DNA of 64,000 nucleotides from Promicromonospora umidemergens (GTDB taxonomy: Bacteria > Actinomycetota > Actinomycetes > Actinomycetales > Cellulomonadaceae), in contig NZ_JAMTCT010000004.1 in assembly GCF_024171995.1 (NCBI RefSeq), forward strand, positions 310,001-374,000, read 5' to 3'. The notes under the pieces were generated by a model. The model did not search any database. It was not told the DNA's origin and saw nothing but the letters and a program-made list of their open reading frames with translations. Position 1 is the stretch's first letter. Every line of letters starts with the position of its first letter. Below are positions 1 through 9,344 of this stretch, piece after piece. A program made the translations under genes and the position numbers.

Positions 1-477
1 GACCACCGCGGGATGGACAGCGATCTCCTTCGGACCGACGCCCGTGTCGCCCTGCTGCCCGAGTCCCATCCGCTGGCCGGGCGGGACGTGATCCACCGCA
101 GCGAGCTGGCCGGTGAGTCGTTCCCGGTCTGGCCCGACCTCACGTCCGCCGCCATGGCGTTCTGGACCGGCACGGACCTCGACGATCACGACTGGCGGCC
201 CGGCCCGGTGGTGCGTGACGCCGCCCAGTACGCCGGCAGCATCCGGCTCGGTCAGGCGGTGGGTTTCATGCCGAGCGCGCACGTACCCGAGCGGCCGACG
301 GACGGCACGGTGGTCGTGCCTGTCGTCGGCCTCTCGGGCAGCGAGCTACGGATCGCCTGGTCCTGCACCGCTACGTCGCCCGACGTGGCGAGGTTCGTGC
401 GGCACGCCACCGAGCAGGCTACGGAAGCCGCGGAAGCCGCTCGTGCTGCCGAAGCGTCCGCAGGGCACCCAGCGTGA
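1..477 (+). CDS. LysR-family transcriptional regulator, C-terminal part (5' truncated by window edge)
   Basis: The reading frame is open from the first base and ends with TGA at 475-477, so the gene begins upstream. The visible part resembles the second half of the LysR effector-binding domain: a stretch like 'ALLPESHPLAGRDVI' followed by 'GQAVGFMPSA', the usual core of that alpha/beta fold. The DNA-binding helix-turn-helix would lie outside the window. The last residues are an Ala/Glu-rich tail. The 3' end overlaps the convergent gene at 419-1306 by 59 bp, so the two transcripts are antisense over their ends. The effector and targets cannot be told from what is visible. Confidence 0.7.
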   Translation, partial: DHRGMDSDLLRTDARVALLPESHPLAGRDVIHRSELAGESFPVWPDLTSAAMAFWTGTDLDDHDWRPGPVVRDAAQYAGSIRLGQAVGFMPSAHVPERPTDGTVVVPVVGLSGSELRIAWSCTATSPDVARFVRHATEQATEAAEAARAAEASAGHPA

Positions 478-1306
478 CGATGCCCCGCCATTCCACGGTC
501 TGACCCGGCGACCAGTGCAGGAAGTCGAAGTCCCAGCCGCCGTCCTCGAGCTGCTCCCCCTCCAGCCGGTCCAGCTCCGCCGAGATCTGCCCTGAGGAGA
601 AGAGCGCCCGGCTCGGCGATCCTGGCCGCGCGGACAGCTGCAGCGGCGTGAGCTGCTCGTCGTCCTGGCCGCCGTCGACGGCGATGGACCCGTCGTCGCG
701 CAGGGCGGGCCGCAGGCGCTCGACGGCGGCCGCTACCCGGTCCGGCTCGGGCACCGCGTCGAGAAAGTTCAGCGCGAACAGGACGGTGTACCCGTCCACG
801 GGGGCCTCGCCCTCCAGCTGGCCCCAGCACCACGTCGTCGCGGCGTCGAGCCACGGGTGGTTCAGGCCGAGCTCCCACAGCCGAGCGGTGATCGCGAACG
901 TGAGGAACCCGTTCTCGTTCGGCTGCATCCACGGCGCCGCCGGGTAGTCGGCCGCGGTCGGCAGCACGTGCGGCACCCGCCCGTCCGGCAGGGCCACCGA
1001 GGCCAGCCAGTCGGCGGTCTCCGTGACCAGCCGTGCGACTGCCGGGTCGGCCGCCGTCCCCAGCTCGGCGAGCACCTCGAGCGCCGACAGCGCGCCCGAG
1101 ACCTGGCTGTCGGGCCCGCGCAGGTCGGGCTCCAGAGCGTGGCCCCAGCCGCCGTCGTCGTTCCGGTAGGGGCGCAGGGCGTCCAGGACACGGCTGGCCG
1201 GTGCGTCGTGGAGGAGCACCCCGAGGCGGTGCCGCTCCAGCAGTCGGGCGTCGTCGTAGAGGAACCGCTCGGCGGCTCCGACATCGATACTCGTCGTTGT
1301 GCTCAT
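419..1306 (-). CDS. Prenyltransferase/squalene-oxidase-repeat-like protein
   Basis: A 295-residue protein with no signal peptide or membrane segment. It contains alpha-helical repeats with DGGWGHALEPD near residue 52 and later DGGWDFDF, resembling the QW-type repeats of the alpha/alpha-barrel fold shared by terpene cyclases and prenyltransferase beta subunits. No DxDD or DCTAE cyclase motif is visible, so I do not assign a cyclase reaction; small actinobacterial members of this fold are mostly uncharacterised. The ATG at 1306 follows a GGAG. It lies 10 bp after the AraC-family gene at 1317 and is probably co-transcribed with it. Its 3' end overlaps the LysR gene. Confidence 0.65.
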   Translation of the reverse strand: MSTTTSIDVGAAERFLYDDARLLERHRLGVLLHDAPASRVLDALRPYRNDDGGWGHALEPDLRGPDSQVSGALSALEVLAELGTAADPAVARLVTETADWLASVALPDGRVPHVLPTAADYPAAPWMQPNENGFLTFAITARLWELGLNHPWLDAATTWCWGQLEGEAPVDGYTVLFALNFLDAVPEPDRVAAAVERLRPALRDDGSIAVDGGQDDEQLTPLQLSARPGSPSRALFSSGQISAELDRLEGEQLEDGGWDFDFLHWSPGQTVEWRGIVTLGALRTLRQHERLPRLP

Positions 1307-1316
1307 GGCTCCGACG

Positions 1317-2042
1317 CTATGCGGCGGTCAGGGCGGCGTCTTCCAGGAATCGGACGGGTGTGCGGCCGGTCAGCCGGCGGACCTCGTCGGACATGTGGGC
1401 CTGGCTCGCGTACCCGGCCCGTGCCGCGCGATCCGCGAGGGACGACGGCGGGCCGGCGGACAGGCCGATGAGCCGCCGCAGCCGGGCCACCCGCCCCAGC
1501 ATCTTCGGCCCGTAGCCGACGGCGGCGACGGTACGGCGGTGCAGGTGCCGCTCGCTCACGCCCAGGTCGTCGGCGACGACGGCGATCCGCGACCCGGGCG
1601 TTCCGAGCTGCCGCGCGGCCGCCGCGACGAGCCCGTCCCGCTCCGCCCTGCGGTGCAGCACGGTGCGCGCGAGCAGGTCCAGCCGGCCCGCCGGGTGCGC
1701 CGTGCTGAGCGCCGCGGCGAGCGCCGGGCCGACGTCGGGCCACACGTCGGCCAGCGGCACGCGCTGGTCGCGCACCTCCGACGCGGGGAGGCCGAGAACG
1801 GCGCCCGCCGCGCCGGGCCGGAGCCGGATTCCGCTGGTGCGCGACGCCGGGGTCGCGGCCGGCACGGCCACGACCGGGCCGGTGTCGGCGCCGACCACCA
1901 CCAGCTCGCCGTCGAGCCGGACCAGGTCGACGCAGCCGTCAGGGATGATCCGCTGCTCGTGGCCGGGCGGCGCGTCGTGCTCCCACAGGCAGGCGACCAC
2001 CGGCAGCAGGCCGGTCGGCGGAGCGAGCTCACGGTAGGTCAC
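1317..2042 (-). CDS. AraC-family transcriptional regulator
   Basis: The C-terminal third carries the two helix-turn-helix units of the AraC/XylS fold ('ADDLGVSERHLHRR' and 'RAGYASQAHMSDEVRRLTG', with the usual FLEDA end). The N-terminal part (TYRELAPP, CLWEH, IIPDGCVDLV) matches the sensor domain often seen in small actinobacterial AraC proteins. I start at GTG 2042 because residues VTYREL are the usual beginning of that domain and a TAGCGT hexamer (complement of 2050-2055) lies 7 nt upstream, as in leaderless transcripts. An in-frame GTG at 2072 would add 10 residues. It lies 10 bp before the prenyltransferase-fold gene and is divergent from the ABC exporter. Confidence 0.75.
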   Translation of the reverse strand: MTYRELAPPTGLLPVVACLWEHDAPPGHEQRIIPDGCVDLVRLDGELVVVGADTGPVVAVPAATPASRTSGIRLRPGAAGAVLGLPASEVRDQRVPLADVWPDVGPALAAALSTAHPAGRLDLLARTVLHRRAERDGLVAAAARQLGTPGSRIAVVADDLGVSERHLHRRTVAAVGYGPKMLGRVARLRRLIGLSAGPPSSLADRAARAGYASQAHMSDEVRRLTGRTPVRFLEDAALTAA

Positions 2043-2180
2043 CGGAACCACGCTACGCGGACCCCCTGACACCCGCCGGTGTCAGCCGCTCACGCCCGCC
2101 CGACCGACCTGAGCCTCTGGCCCGTCGGGGTGAGGCCGCAGGTCAGGTTGCGTGTCAGTGACCGGTGGCAGAGTCGTGGC

Positions 2181-5100
2181 GTGCCTCACGTACCGGCTCG
2201 CCCGAGCCGCCGAACCGTCCCCGTCCGCGACCAGCGCCACGCCCCGTGGCGCCGCCGCGCGCTGCGGGTCGCCGCCGTCGCGGTTCCGGCAGCGCTGCTC
2301 GCGGCCGGGGCGTCGTCGTACGCCGCCGTCGTGACCGGCCGGATGGCCGCCGAGCCGGCCCGGGACACGCTGATCGTGCTCGCGGCGGTGAGTGCGGCTG
2401 TGATCGTGCTGGACGCCGTGACCTGGCTGGTCGTGCAGCGCGCCGTGGCCCGAGCGGAGGCCACGCTCCGCTCCGACCTCGCCGCCGCTGCCCTCGGCCA
2501 GCCCCTGCCCGCGCTCGAGGAGCAGGCGGTGGGCGAGCTGCTGGACCGGGTCAACGGTGATCCGGAACGGCTCACCCGCGCGATCAGCGGTATCGGCATC
2601 ACCCTCGGACAGGCAGCGATCAGCCTGGTGGTCGGGTGGGTGGCCGCAGGCCTCGTCTGGTGGCCGGCCTGGGTGGCGTTCCCGCTGGTGGCGACCGTCG
2701 TGCTGGTGTTCGCCCGCCGGTCGGCGCGGCCCTTGCGCGACCTGAGCCGGCTCAGCTCCGAGGCGGCCTCGGACCACATGGCCCAGCTCGAGGAGGCGGT
2801 GGCCGCCCGGGACGACCTGCGCACGGCCGACGGTCAGCGGTACGTGCTGCGTCGGTACGCCGAGCTGGCCGCACGCCAGATCCGGCTCCGCGAGGAGTGG
2901 TCGGTGGCCTTCTCCCGCGTGCGGCTGCGGACGGAGCTGCCGCTCGACGCCCTGGTCGGCGCCGTCCTCGTCGGCGGGGTGTGGGCCGTCACGGGCGGCA
3001 CGCTCGACGTCGCGCGGCTGGTCGCGCTGTGGCTGCTCGTCACGGGGTTCGTCGGACGGGTGGACGTCCTCGGCCGCCTGCTGCCCCGGCTCGAGGAGGC
3101 GATCGGCACGTTCCAGCGGGTCCGGGACCTGCTGGCCCGGGCCCAGGAGCCTGTCGGCGGGGCACCCTTCCCCGGCAGCACGGCGGCACCCGGTCCGGAT
3201 GCGCCTGGGCGACCCACCGGAGCGGACGTCGAGCTGCGCGACCTCACCTTCGCGTACGGCGGCGGGTTCACCCTGGGCCCGCTCTCGCTGACCGTCCCGG
3301 CGGGCAGCACGTGCGCGCTCGTCGGCCGGACCGGGTCGGGCAAGACGACGCTGACCAAGATGCTGTCCCGGGCGGTCGACCCGCCCGCGGGGAGCGTCTT
3401 CCTGGACGGCCAGGACATCACCGGCCTGGACGTGCACGAGCTGCGCACCCACGTCGGCGTCGTCGGGCAGCGCACCGAGATCCTGGCCGCGACCCTCGCC
3501 GACAACATCACGCTCTGGGCGCCGGTGCCGGCGGAGCGGGTCGAGCAGGCGGTGGACGCGCTCGGCCTGCGGGCCTGGGTGCGGTCGCTGCCGCAGGGCC
3601 TGGACACCCGCCTGGGGTCCGACGGCGTGACCCTGTCGGCCGGGGAGGAGCAGCTGGTCGCCTTCGCGCGGCTCCTGGTGCGCGACGTCGAGGTGGTCGT
3701 GCTCGACGAGGCCACCGCACGGATGGACCCTGCGACGGCGGAGCGGGTCACCCTGGCCACGCAGGCCCTTCTCGCCGGGCGGACGGCGGTGGTCGTCGCA
3801 CACCGGCTGCCCACGGCGCGGCATGCCGACACGGTGGCGGTGCTCGACGGCGGGCGTCTCGTGGAGCACGGGCCGTGGGACCGGCTGGCGTCGGCGAACG
3901 GGTACTTCTCGCGGCTGGTCGCCGCGGCCGGGCTCGGGGACGAGGACGCCGTCGGGTCGACCGGGTCGGCCACCCGACCCGCCGACGGCGAGCCGGGCCG
4001 ACCGGCACCGCAACCGGCACCGCAACCGGAACCGCAACCGGAACCGTCCGTGGTGGCCCCCCGCACCCCGACCACCCCGACCACCGCCGGCTCCGCCCGG
4101 GCCGGTCGAGGAGCCAGGGACGACCCACCGGCCCGCACGTCGATGGTGCGCGCCGTGTGGAGCACGCTGCGCGCCCGGCCCCTCGGCCTGCTGCTCCCGG
4201 CCGTCGTGTGGGAGCTCACGGACTACCTCACCTCGACCGGCCTCGTCGTCGGCTGGCTGTGGGCGTCGCTCGTCGTGGACCTGGAACAAGGCTCCGCGCC
4301 CTGGCTGCTGGCGTGCGCCATCCTGGCGGCCGTGGTGGCCAACACGCTGCTGCCGTTCACGGTCCGCCTGACGAGCGCACGCTGGTGGGCCGACTCGCGG
4401 CTGCGGCTGCGCCTCGCCGTCCTGCGCGGGCAGACGGCGCAGCGGCGCACCGTCCGCGACGCCCCCGGAGAGATCGCCGCGCGCGCACAGGAGGAGTACC
4501 GGCTCACCGGCCACACCCAGGCCTGGCGCGAGCTCGTCACGGCACCGGTCACGCTCGGGCTGCTCGTGGTGCTGAGCGACAGCCTGCTGGCCGGCGCGAT
4601 CGGGCTCACCATGGCGGCCATGATGTGCGCGGCGCAGGTGCTGGGCAGCCGAGCCGTCGCGGCCGCCGCGCGGCAGGCGGGCGACGCCGCGGCGGAGCTG
4701 GGCCGGCTGCTCGGCTCGGCCCTCGACGCCGTGCGCACCGTCAAGCTCTCCGCCTCGACCAGCGGCGTCCTTGCGCAGGTCGCCCGGGTGGACGGCCGCC
4801 GCGTGCTGGCGTCGCTGCGCGAGGAGCGGACCGACTTCCTCGTCGGGCTCGCGCCGTCAGTGCTCAGCCGCATCGCGGCGGTCCTGGCGTGGGCGCTGCA
4901 CCTGAACGGCACGTGGTCCCTTGCCACGACCCTCCTGGTCAGCACCTCGATCGGCACCTTCAGCTGGATCGGGTACGGGCTGGGCCAGCTCGTCACCAGC
5001 GCCGCCTCCGCCCGCCGCTGGGTCGAGGTCACGTCCAGGTACGCCGGTACGGAGCGCCTCGCGGACGTGCCCGACGACGTCGACCTGTTCACCGGCGCGG

Positions 5101-5861
5101 CCGTCCCGGCGGGGAGGAGCGCGACGGACGGGCAGACCCGGACCACGCCGACGGCCGGCCTCGCCCCGGCGTCGGACGGCCTGCGCGAGCTGCGTCTCGA
5201 CGGCCTCAGCGCGACGCACGACGACGGCACGGTGGGCGTGGCCGGCGTGGACCTCACCGTGCGGCGCGGCGAGCTCGTGCTGGTGGTGGGGCGCGTCGGA
5301 TCCGGCAAGTCGTCCCTGCTCGGGGCCCTGTCCGGGCTCGTCGACACCGGCGGACGGCTGACCTGGAACGGCGCCGAGGTCAGCGATCCGGAGACGTTCC
5401 TGCGCCCGCCCCGCGTCGCCCACGTCGCCCAGGTGCCGCACGTCGTGTCGGGAACCCTCGCGGACAACGTGCGGCTCGACCACGACCGCCCGGTGACCGG
5501 CCCGGTGGGTGCGGCGGGGCTCGGTCGCGACGTCGCCGAGGCCGGTGGCGCCGACACCCTGGTGGGGCACCGCGGCCTGCGCCTCTCGGGCGGTCAGGTC
5601 CAGCGGCTCGGCCTGGCCCGTGCACTGGCCACCGGCTCCGACCTGCTCCTCGTGGACGACGTCTCCTCGGCCCTCGACGCCGTCACCGAGGCCGAGGTGT
5701 GGTCAGGGCTACGGGCCGCCGGCACCACGGTGGTGGGCACGACGTCGCGCGCCGCGACCCTCGCGACCGCCGACCGGGTGGTGGTGCTCGACGGCGGACG
5801 CGTTGCCGCCGTCGGTCCGTGGCGTGACCTGGAGCCACGCTGGTCCCACCTGGCCGGCTGA
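2181..5861 (+). CDS. Fused ABC exporter (TMD-NBD-TMD-NBD), asymmetric ATPase sites
   Basis: One polypeptide of about 1226 residues holds two complete exporter halves joined by a Pro/Gln/Glu-rich linker (about 4000-4055). NBD1 has Walker A GRTGSGKTT (about residue 381), an LSAGE signature, Walker B VVVLDEA and H-loop AHR. NBD2 has GRVGSGKSS (about residue 1037), canonical LSGGQ, Walker B LLLVDD with Asp in place of the catalytic Glu, and TSR where the H-loop His should be. The intact Walker/H-loop therefore pairs with the intact signature, and both degenerate elements meet in the other site, as in heterodimeric type IV exporters. The substrate is unknown. Start choice: GTG 2181 leaves room for divergent promoters; an in-frame GTG at 2079 lies almost against the AraC gene. 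Confidence 0.85.
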   Translation: MPHVPARPSRRTVPVRDQRHAPWRRRALRVAAVAVPAALLAAGASSYAAVVTGRMAAEPARDTLIVLAAVSAAVIVLDAVTWLVVQRAVARAEATLRSDLAAAALGQPLPALEEQAVGELLDRVNGDPERLTRAISGIGITLGQAAISLVVGWVAAGLVWWPAWVAFPLVATVVLVFARRSARPLRDLSRLSSEAASDHMAQLEEAVAARDDLRTADGQRYVLRRYAELAARQIRLREEWSVAFSRVRLRTELPLDALVGAVLVGGVWAVTGGTLDVARLVALWLLVTGFVGRVDVLGRLLPRLEEAIGTFQRVRDLLARAQEPVGGAPFPGSTAAPGPDAPGRPTGADVELRDLTFAYGGGFTLGPLSLTVPAGSTCALVGRTGSGKTTLTKMLSRAVDPPAGSVFLDGQDITGLDVHELRTHVGVVGQRTEILAATLADNITLWAPVPAERVEQAVDALGLRAWVRSLPQGLDTRLGSDGVTLSAGEEQLVAFARLLVRDVEVVVLDEATARMDPATAERVTLATQALLAGRTAVVVAHRLPTARHADTVAVLDGGRLVEHGPWDRLASANGYFSRLVAAAGLGDEDAVGSTGSATRPADGEPGRPAPQPAPQPEPQPEPSVVAPRTPTTPTTAGSARAGRGARDDPPARTSMVRAVWSTLRARPLGLLLPAVVWELTDYLTSTGLVVGWLWASLVVDLEQGSAPWLLACAILAAVVANTLLPFTVRLTSARWWADSRLRLRLAVLRGQTAQRRTVRDAPGEIAARAQEEYRLTGHTQAWRELVTAPVTLGLLVVLSDSLLAGAIGLTMAAMMCAAQVLGSRAVAAAARQAGDAAAELGRLLGSALDAVRTVKLSASTSGVLAQVARVDGRRVLASLREERTDFLVGLAPSVLSRIAAVLAWALHLNGTWSLATTLLVSTSIGTFSWIGYGLGQLVTSAASARRWVEVTSRYAGTERLADVPDDVDLFTGAAVPAGRSATDGQTRTTPTAGLAPASDGLRELRLDGLSATHDDGTVGVAGVDLTVRRGELVLVVGRVGSGKSSLLGALSGLVDTGGRLTWNGAEVSDPETFLRPPRVAHVAQVPHVVSGTLADNVRLDHDRPVTGPVGAAGLGRDVAEAGGADTLVGHRGLRLSGGQVQRLGLARALATGSDLLLVDDVSSALDAVTEAEVWSGLRAAGTTVVGTTSRAATLATADRVVVLDGGRVAAVGPWRDLEPRWSHLAG

Positions 5862-5913
5862 CACCGGTGGAAACGTGCATCTCGGCTTGCTCGAATCTGG
5901 GACACTGGTGCGC

Positions 5914-8667
5914 ATGAGCACTCCTGCCTCCTCCGGGCCGACGGACCCGGCCACGACCACACCCGCCCACGGCTCTTCGGCCGCCTCGGTACCCGGCGCC
6001 GACGTCGTACGCGCGGTGGTCAAGGAGGTCCCGGACAAGGTCAGCGCGGACGGGCTCGAGGCCAAGTTCGACGAGCGCTGGACCGCGGAGAAGACCTTCG
6101 CGTTCGACCGCACCAAGGCCAGGGGCGAGGTCTACTCGATCGACACGCCACCGCCCACGGCGTCGGGCTCGCTGCACGTGGGCCACGTGTTCAGCTACAC
6201 GCACACCGACATCGTGGCGCGCTTCAAGCGCATGCGCGGCCTCGAGGTCTTCTACCCCATGGGCTGGGACGACAACGGCCTGCCGACCGAGCGCCGCGTC
6301 CAGAACTACTACGGCGTGCGCGTCGACCTGTCGCTGCGCTACGACCCCGACTTCACGCCGCCGTTCGAGGGCACCGGCAAGAGCGTCAAGGCCGCCGACC
6401 AGGTCCCGATCAGCCGCCGCAACTTCGTCGAGCTGTGCGAGCGCCTGACGGCCGAGGACGAGAAGCAGTTCGAGGAGCTGTGGCGCCGCCTCGGCATCTC
6501 CGTGGACTGGGCGCAGACGTACCAGACCATCGGTGACAGCTCGCGCGCCACGGCGCAGCGGGCGTTCGTGCGCAACCTGCGGCGCGGCGAGGCGTACCAG
6601 GCCGAGGCACCGGGGCTGTGGGACGTCACGTTCCAGACCGCCGTGGCCCAGGCCGAGCTGGAGGCGCGGGACTACCCGGGCCACTTCCACAAGGTCGCCT
6701 TCCACCAGGCCGGCGGCGAGCCGGTCTACATCGAGACCACCCGGCCGGAGCTGATCCCCGCCGTCGTCGCGCTCATCGCGCACCCCGACGACGAGCGCTA
6801 CCAGCACCTGTTCGGCACCACCGTGACGTCGCCGCTGTTCGGCGTCGAGGTCCCCGTGCTCGCGCACCACCTGGCCGAGCCGGACAAGGGCGCCGGCATC
6901 GCGATGTGCTGCACCTTCGGTGACCTCACCGACGTGCAGTGGTGGCGCGAGCTGCAGCTGCCGACCCGCTCGATCGTGGGCCGTGACGGCCGCATCACGC
7001 GCGAGGTGCCGGAGTGGCTGGCGGCCGGCCCGGGTGCCGAGCTCTTCGAGGCCGAGGTCGCCGGCAAGACGACCTTCAGCGCCCGCAAGGCGATCGTCGA
7101 CGCGCTCACCGCGTCGGGCGACATGCCGACCGAGCCGGTGGCCACGCAGCGCAAGGCCAACTTCTTCGAGAAGGGCGACAAGCCCCTCGAGATCGTGACC
7201 TCGCGCCAGTGGTACATCCGCAACGGCGGCCGGGACAAGGACCTGCGCGAGGAGCTGCTGGCCCGCGGCAAGGAGCTCGACTTCCACCCGGACTTCATGC
7301 GGGTGCGGTACGAGAACTGGGTCAACGGCCTCAACGGCGACTGGCTCGTGAGCCGCCAGCGCTTCTTCGGCGTCGCGATCCCGCTGTGGTACCCGGTCGA
7401 CGCGAACGGCGAGGTCGACTACGACCACCCGATCGTGCCGGCCGAGGAGTCGCTGCCGATCGACCCGACCTCGCAGGCGCCCGCCGGCTACACGGAGGAC
7501 CAGCGCGGCCAGGCCGGCGGCTTCATCGGCGACGCCGACGTCATGGACACCTGGGCCACCTCGTCCCTGACCCCGCAGATCGTCGGCGGCTGGGAGCGGG
7601 ACCAGGACCTCTTCGACCGCGTATACCCGATGGACCTGCGCCCCCAGGGCCAGGACATCATCCGCACGTGGCTGTTCTCCTCCGTGGTGCGCTCGCACCT
7701 GGAGAACAAGGTGCTGCCGTGGAAGAACGCGACGATCAGCGGCTGGATCCTCGACCCGGACCGCAAGAAGATGTCGAAGTCCAAGGGCAACGTCGTCACG
7801 CCCATGGACCTGCTCGTCGAGCACGGCTCGGACGCGGTGCGGTACTGGGCGGCCTCGGCGCGCCTGGGTACGGACGCGGCGTTCGAGGTGGGGCAGATGA
7901 AGATCGGTCGCCGGCTGGCGATCAAGGTCCTCAACGCCTCGAAGTTCGCGCTGTCGTTCGGCGGCGGCGCGGGCAGCGAGATCGCGCTCGACCCGGCGGC
8001 CGTGACGGTCGCCCTGGACCGGTCGATGCTGGCCGGCCTTGCGGGAGTCGTCGAGCAGGCCACCGCCGCGCTCGAGGCCTATGACCACACGCGTGCGCTC
8101 GAGCTCACCGAGACGTTCTTCTGGGCGTTCTGCGACGACTACCTCGAGCTCGTCAAGGACCGCGCCTACGGTGCCGGTGACGACGCGGCGAACCTCTCCG
8201 CCGGGACGACGTCGGCCCGCACCACCCTGGCGATCGCGCTCGACACCATGCTGCGGCTCCTGGCGCCTTACGTCCCGTTCGCCACGGAAGAGGTCTGGTC
8301 CTGGTGGCGCGAGGGTTCGGTGCACCGCGCCGAGTGGCCCGTCGCGGAGCCGCTGCGCACGGCAGCGGGCGACGCCGATCCGGCCGACCTCGCGGCGGCC
8401 GGCCATGCCCTGGCCGCGCTGCGCAAGGTGAAGTCCGAGGCCAAGGCGTCGATGCGCACGCCGATCGTGGCGGCGTCGCTCGCCGTGCCCGCCGGTTCGC
8501 TCACCGCTGTCGAGACCGCGGTCGAGGACATCAAGGCCGCCGGTCGCGTCACCGGTGTGCTCGACCTGGTTCCTGCCGCCGACGGTCAGGGCGACCAGGC
8601 GGTCCAGGGCGGGATGGTCGTGACCTCGAGCGAGCTGGGCGAGGCCCCGCCCCGCAACAAGGGCTGA
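5914..8667 (+). CDS. valS: Valine--tRNA ligase
   Basis: Class I aminoacyl-tRNA synthetase of 917 residues that charges tRNA-Val in the cytoplasm. The HIGH-type motif is HVGH in PPPTASGSLHVGHV (about residues 80-93) and the KMSKS loop is KKMSKSKGN (about 618-626). The editing CP1 domain and the anticodon-binding helices lie in the expected order. The first 35 or so residues are a Ser/Thr/Ala-rich extension. The C-terminus ends shortly after the anticodon domain with no long Leu/Arg coiled coil, unlike the E. coli enzyme, so it is the shorter, archaeal-like form. ATG 5914 is the first plausible start after the exporter; the longer open frame from 5509 overlaps that gene. No T-box leader is visible. 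Confidence 0.96.
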   Translation: MSTPASSGPTDPATTTPAHGSSAASVPGADVVRAVVKEVPDKVSADGLEAKFDERWTAEKTFAFDRTKARGEVYSIDTPPPTASGSLHVGHVFSYTHTDIVARFKRMRGLEVFYPMGWDDNGLPTERRVQNYYGVRVDLSLRYDPDFTPPFEGTGKSVKAADQVPISRRNFVELCERLTAEDEKQFEELWRRLGISVDWAQTYQTIGDSSRATAQRAFVRNLRRGEAYQAEAPGLWDVTFQTAVAQAELEARDYPGHFHKVAFHQAGGEPVYIETTRPELIPAVVALIAHPDDERYQHLFGTTVTSPLFGVEVPVLAHHLAEPDKGAGIAMCCTFGDLTDVQWWRELQLPTRSIVGRDGRITREVPEWLAAGPGAELFEAEVAGKTTFSARKAIVDALTASGDMPTEPVATQRKANFFEKGDKPLEIVTSRQWYIRNGGRDKDLREELLARGKELDFHPDFMRVRYENWVNGLNGDWLVSRQRFFGVAIPLWYPVDANGEVDYDHPIVPAEESLPIDPTSQAPAGYTEDQRGQAGGFIGDADVMDTWATSSLTPQIVGGWERDQDLFDRVYPMDLRPQGQDIIRTWLFSSVVRSHLENKVLPWKNATISGWILDPDRKKMSKSKGNVVTPMDLLVEHGSDAVRYWAASARLGTDAAFEVGQMKIGRRLAIKVLNASKFALSFGGGAGSEIALDPAAVTVALDRSMLAGLAGVVEQATAALEAYDHTRALELTETFFWAFCDDYLELVKDRAYGAGDDAANLSAGTTSARTTLAIALDTMLRLLAPYVPFATEEVWSWWREGSVHRAEWPVAEPLRTAAGDADPADLAAAGHALAALRKVKSEAKASMRTPIVAASLAVPAGSLTAVETAVEDIKAAGRVTGVLDLVPAADGQGDQAVQGGMVVTSSELGEAPPRNKG

Positions 8668-8686
8668 GGCGAACAGCCGCCGCACA

Positions 8687-8750
8687 GGTCGACCCCGGTG
8701 GTCGAGCCTGTCGGGACCTGTCCCGACAGGCTCGACCACCGGGGTCGACC
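8687..8750. terminator. Perfect 30-bp inverted repeat, likely bidirectional terminator
   Basis: The 30-bp arms at 8687-8716 and 8721-8750 are exactly complementary around a CCTG spacer. The element sits between the convergent ends of valS (8667) and the DUF1877 gene (8756), so it can fold in either transcript. The inner part of the arm (GTCGAGCCTGTCGGGA) looks like a dispersed actinobacterial intergenic repeat; that resemblance is from memory and untested. Confidence 0.85.
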
Positions 8751-8755
8751 GTTGT

Positions 8756-9262
8756 TCAGTTGAGCATCAGTACCACTGCGTCGCCCGCCTCGGCAGCCGC
8801 GCCGTAGAACGCGGTCAGCTCGCCGTAGGCCTGGGCCAGACGCTCGGCGTCGGTCTCGACGGCGTGCTCGCCCGGGTCCGGGCACACCTCCTCGTCGCAG
8901 ACGTGGGCGGCGTCGGCGAGCGGCGCCAGGGTGTCGAACGAGGTGCCGACCAGAAACGCTGCGGCCTTCTCCACGTCCTCCGGGCTCAGGTAGCGCACCG
9001 GCGTGATCCCGTCGGCGGGGCCGAGCTCAGCACCGCCCTGCACCGGGTCGACGGGCATCTCACCATGCACCCGCAGCACCGTGTGCAGCGGACCCCAGAC
9101 GGTCCCGATGCTGAAGTACCTCGCCTCCTTTGCCGGAAGGTCCATCTGCACCCATTCACCGGCGAGCTCGTCGATGTGCTCGAGTGCCCAGGTCAGATCG
9201 GACCGTGCCTTGTCGAAGTCGTCGGCGGCAAGCCGCGCGTACTCACAATGAATCATCCCCAT
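8756..9262 (-). CDS. DUF1877 family protein (YfbM-like)
   Basis: A 168-residue soluble protein beginning MGMIHCEYARL, the characteristic start of DUF1877 proteins. Asp-rich central helices and the sentence 'VRYLSPEDVEKAAAFL' also fit that family. The function of the family is not established. I chose ATG 9262 because the family begins with MGM; the frame stays open to 9361 but those residues are AT-rich leader and do not match. The stop lies 6 bp from the palindrome at 8687-8750. Upstream is an AT-rich, dyad-containing region unlike the surrounding DNA. Confidence 0.8.
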   Translation of the reverse strand: MGMIHCEYARLAADDFDKARSDLTWALEHIDELAGEWVQMDLPAKEARYFSIGTVWGPLHTVLRVHGEMPVDPVQGGAELGPADGITPVRYLSPEDVEKAAAFLVGTSFDTLAPLADAAHVCDEEVCPDPGEHAVETDAERLAQAYGELTAFYGAAAEAGDAVVLMLN

Positions 9263-9290
9263 GGCCCGTGACCGTACCGATAATGCGTTT

Positions 9291-9344
9291 CCGTGTGTAT
9301 GGGCAAAACGGACACATTCTCGCGCAACATTTTCCCATACACGG
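9291..9344. promoter_or_regulatory. Imperfect inverted repeat in AT-rich leader region
   Basis: The arm CCGTGTGTATGGGCAAAA (9291-9308) is matched by TTTTCCCATACACGG (9330-9344), with small bulges and a 21-nt loop. It lies just upstream of the DUF1877 gene in the most AT-rich stretch of the first 25 kb. It could be an operator or an RNA hairpin; no known regulator site is recognised. The rest of the gap up to 9447 shows no gene. Confidence 0.45.

Noticed and set aside
2082-4514. Long minus-strand frame opposite the ABC exporter
   Set aside because: Composition is Arg/Gly/Pro-rich shadow coding; the plus strand carries two complete ABC halves.
5862-5913. T-box leader before valS
   Set aside because: The gap is only 52 bp and contains no T-box sequence.
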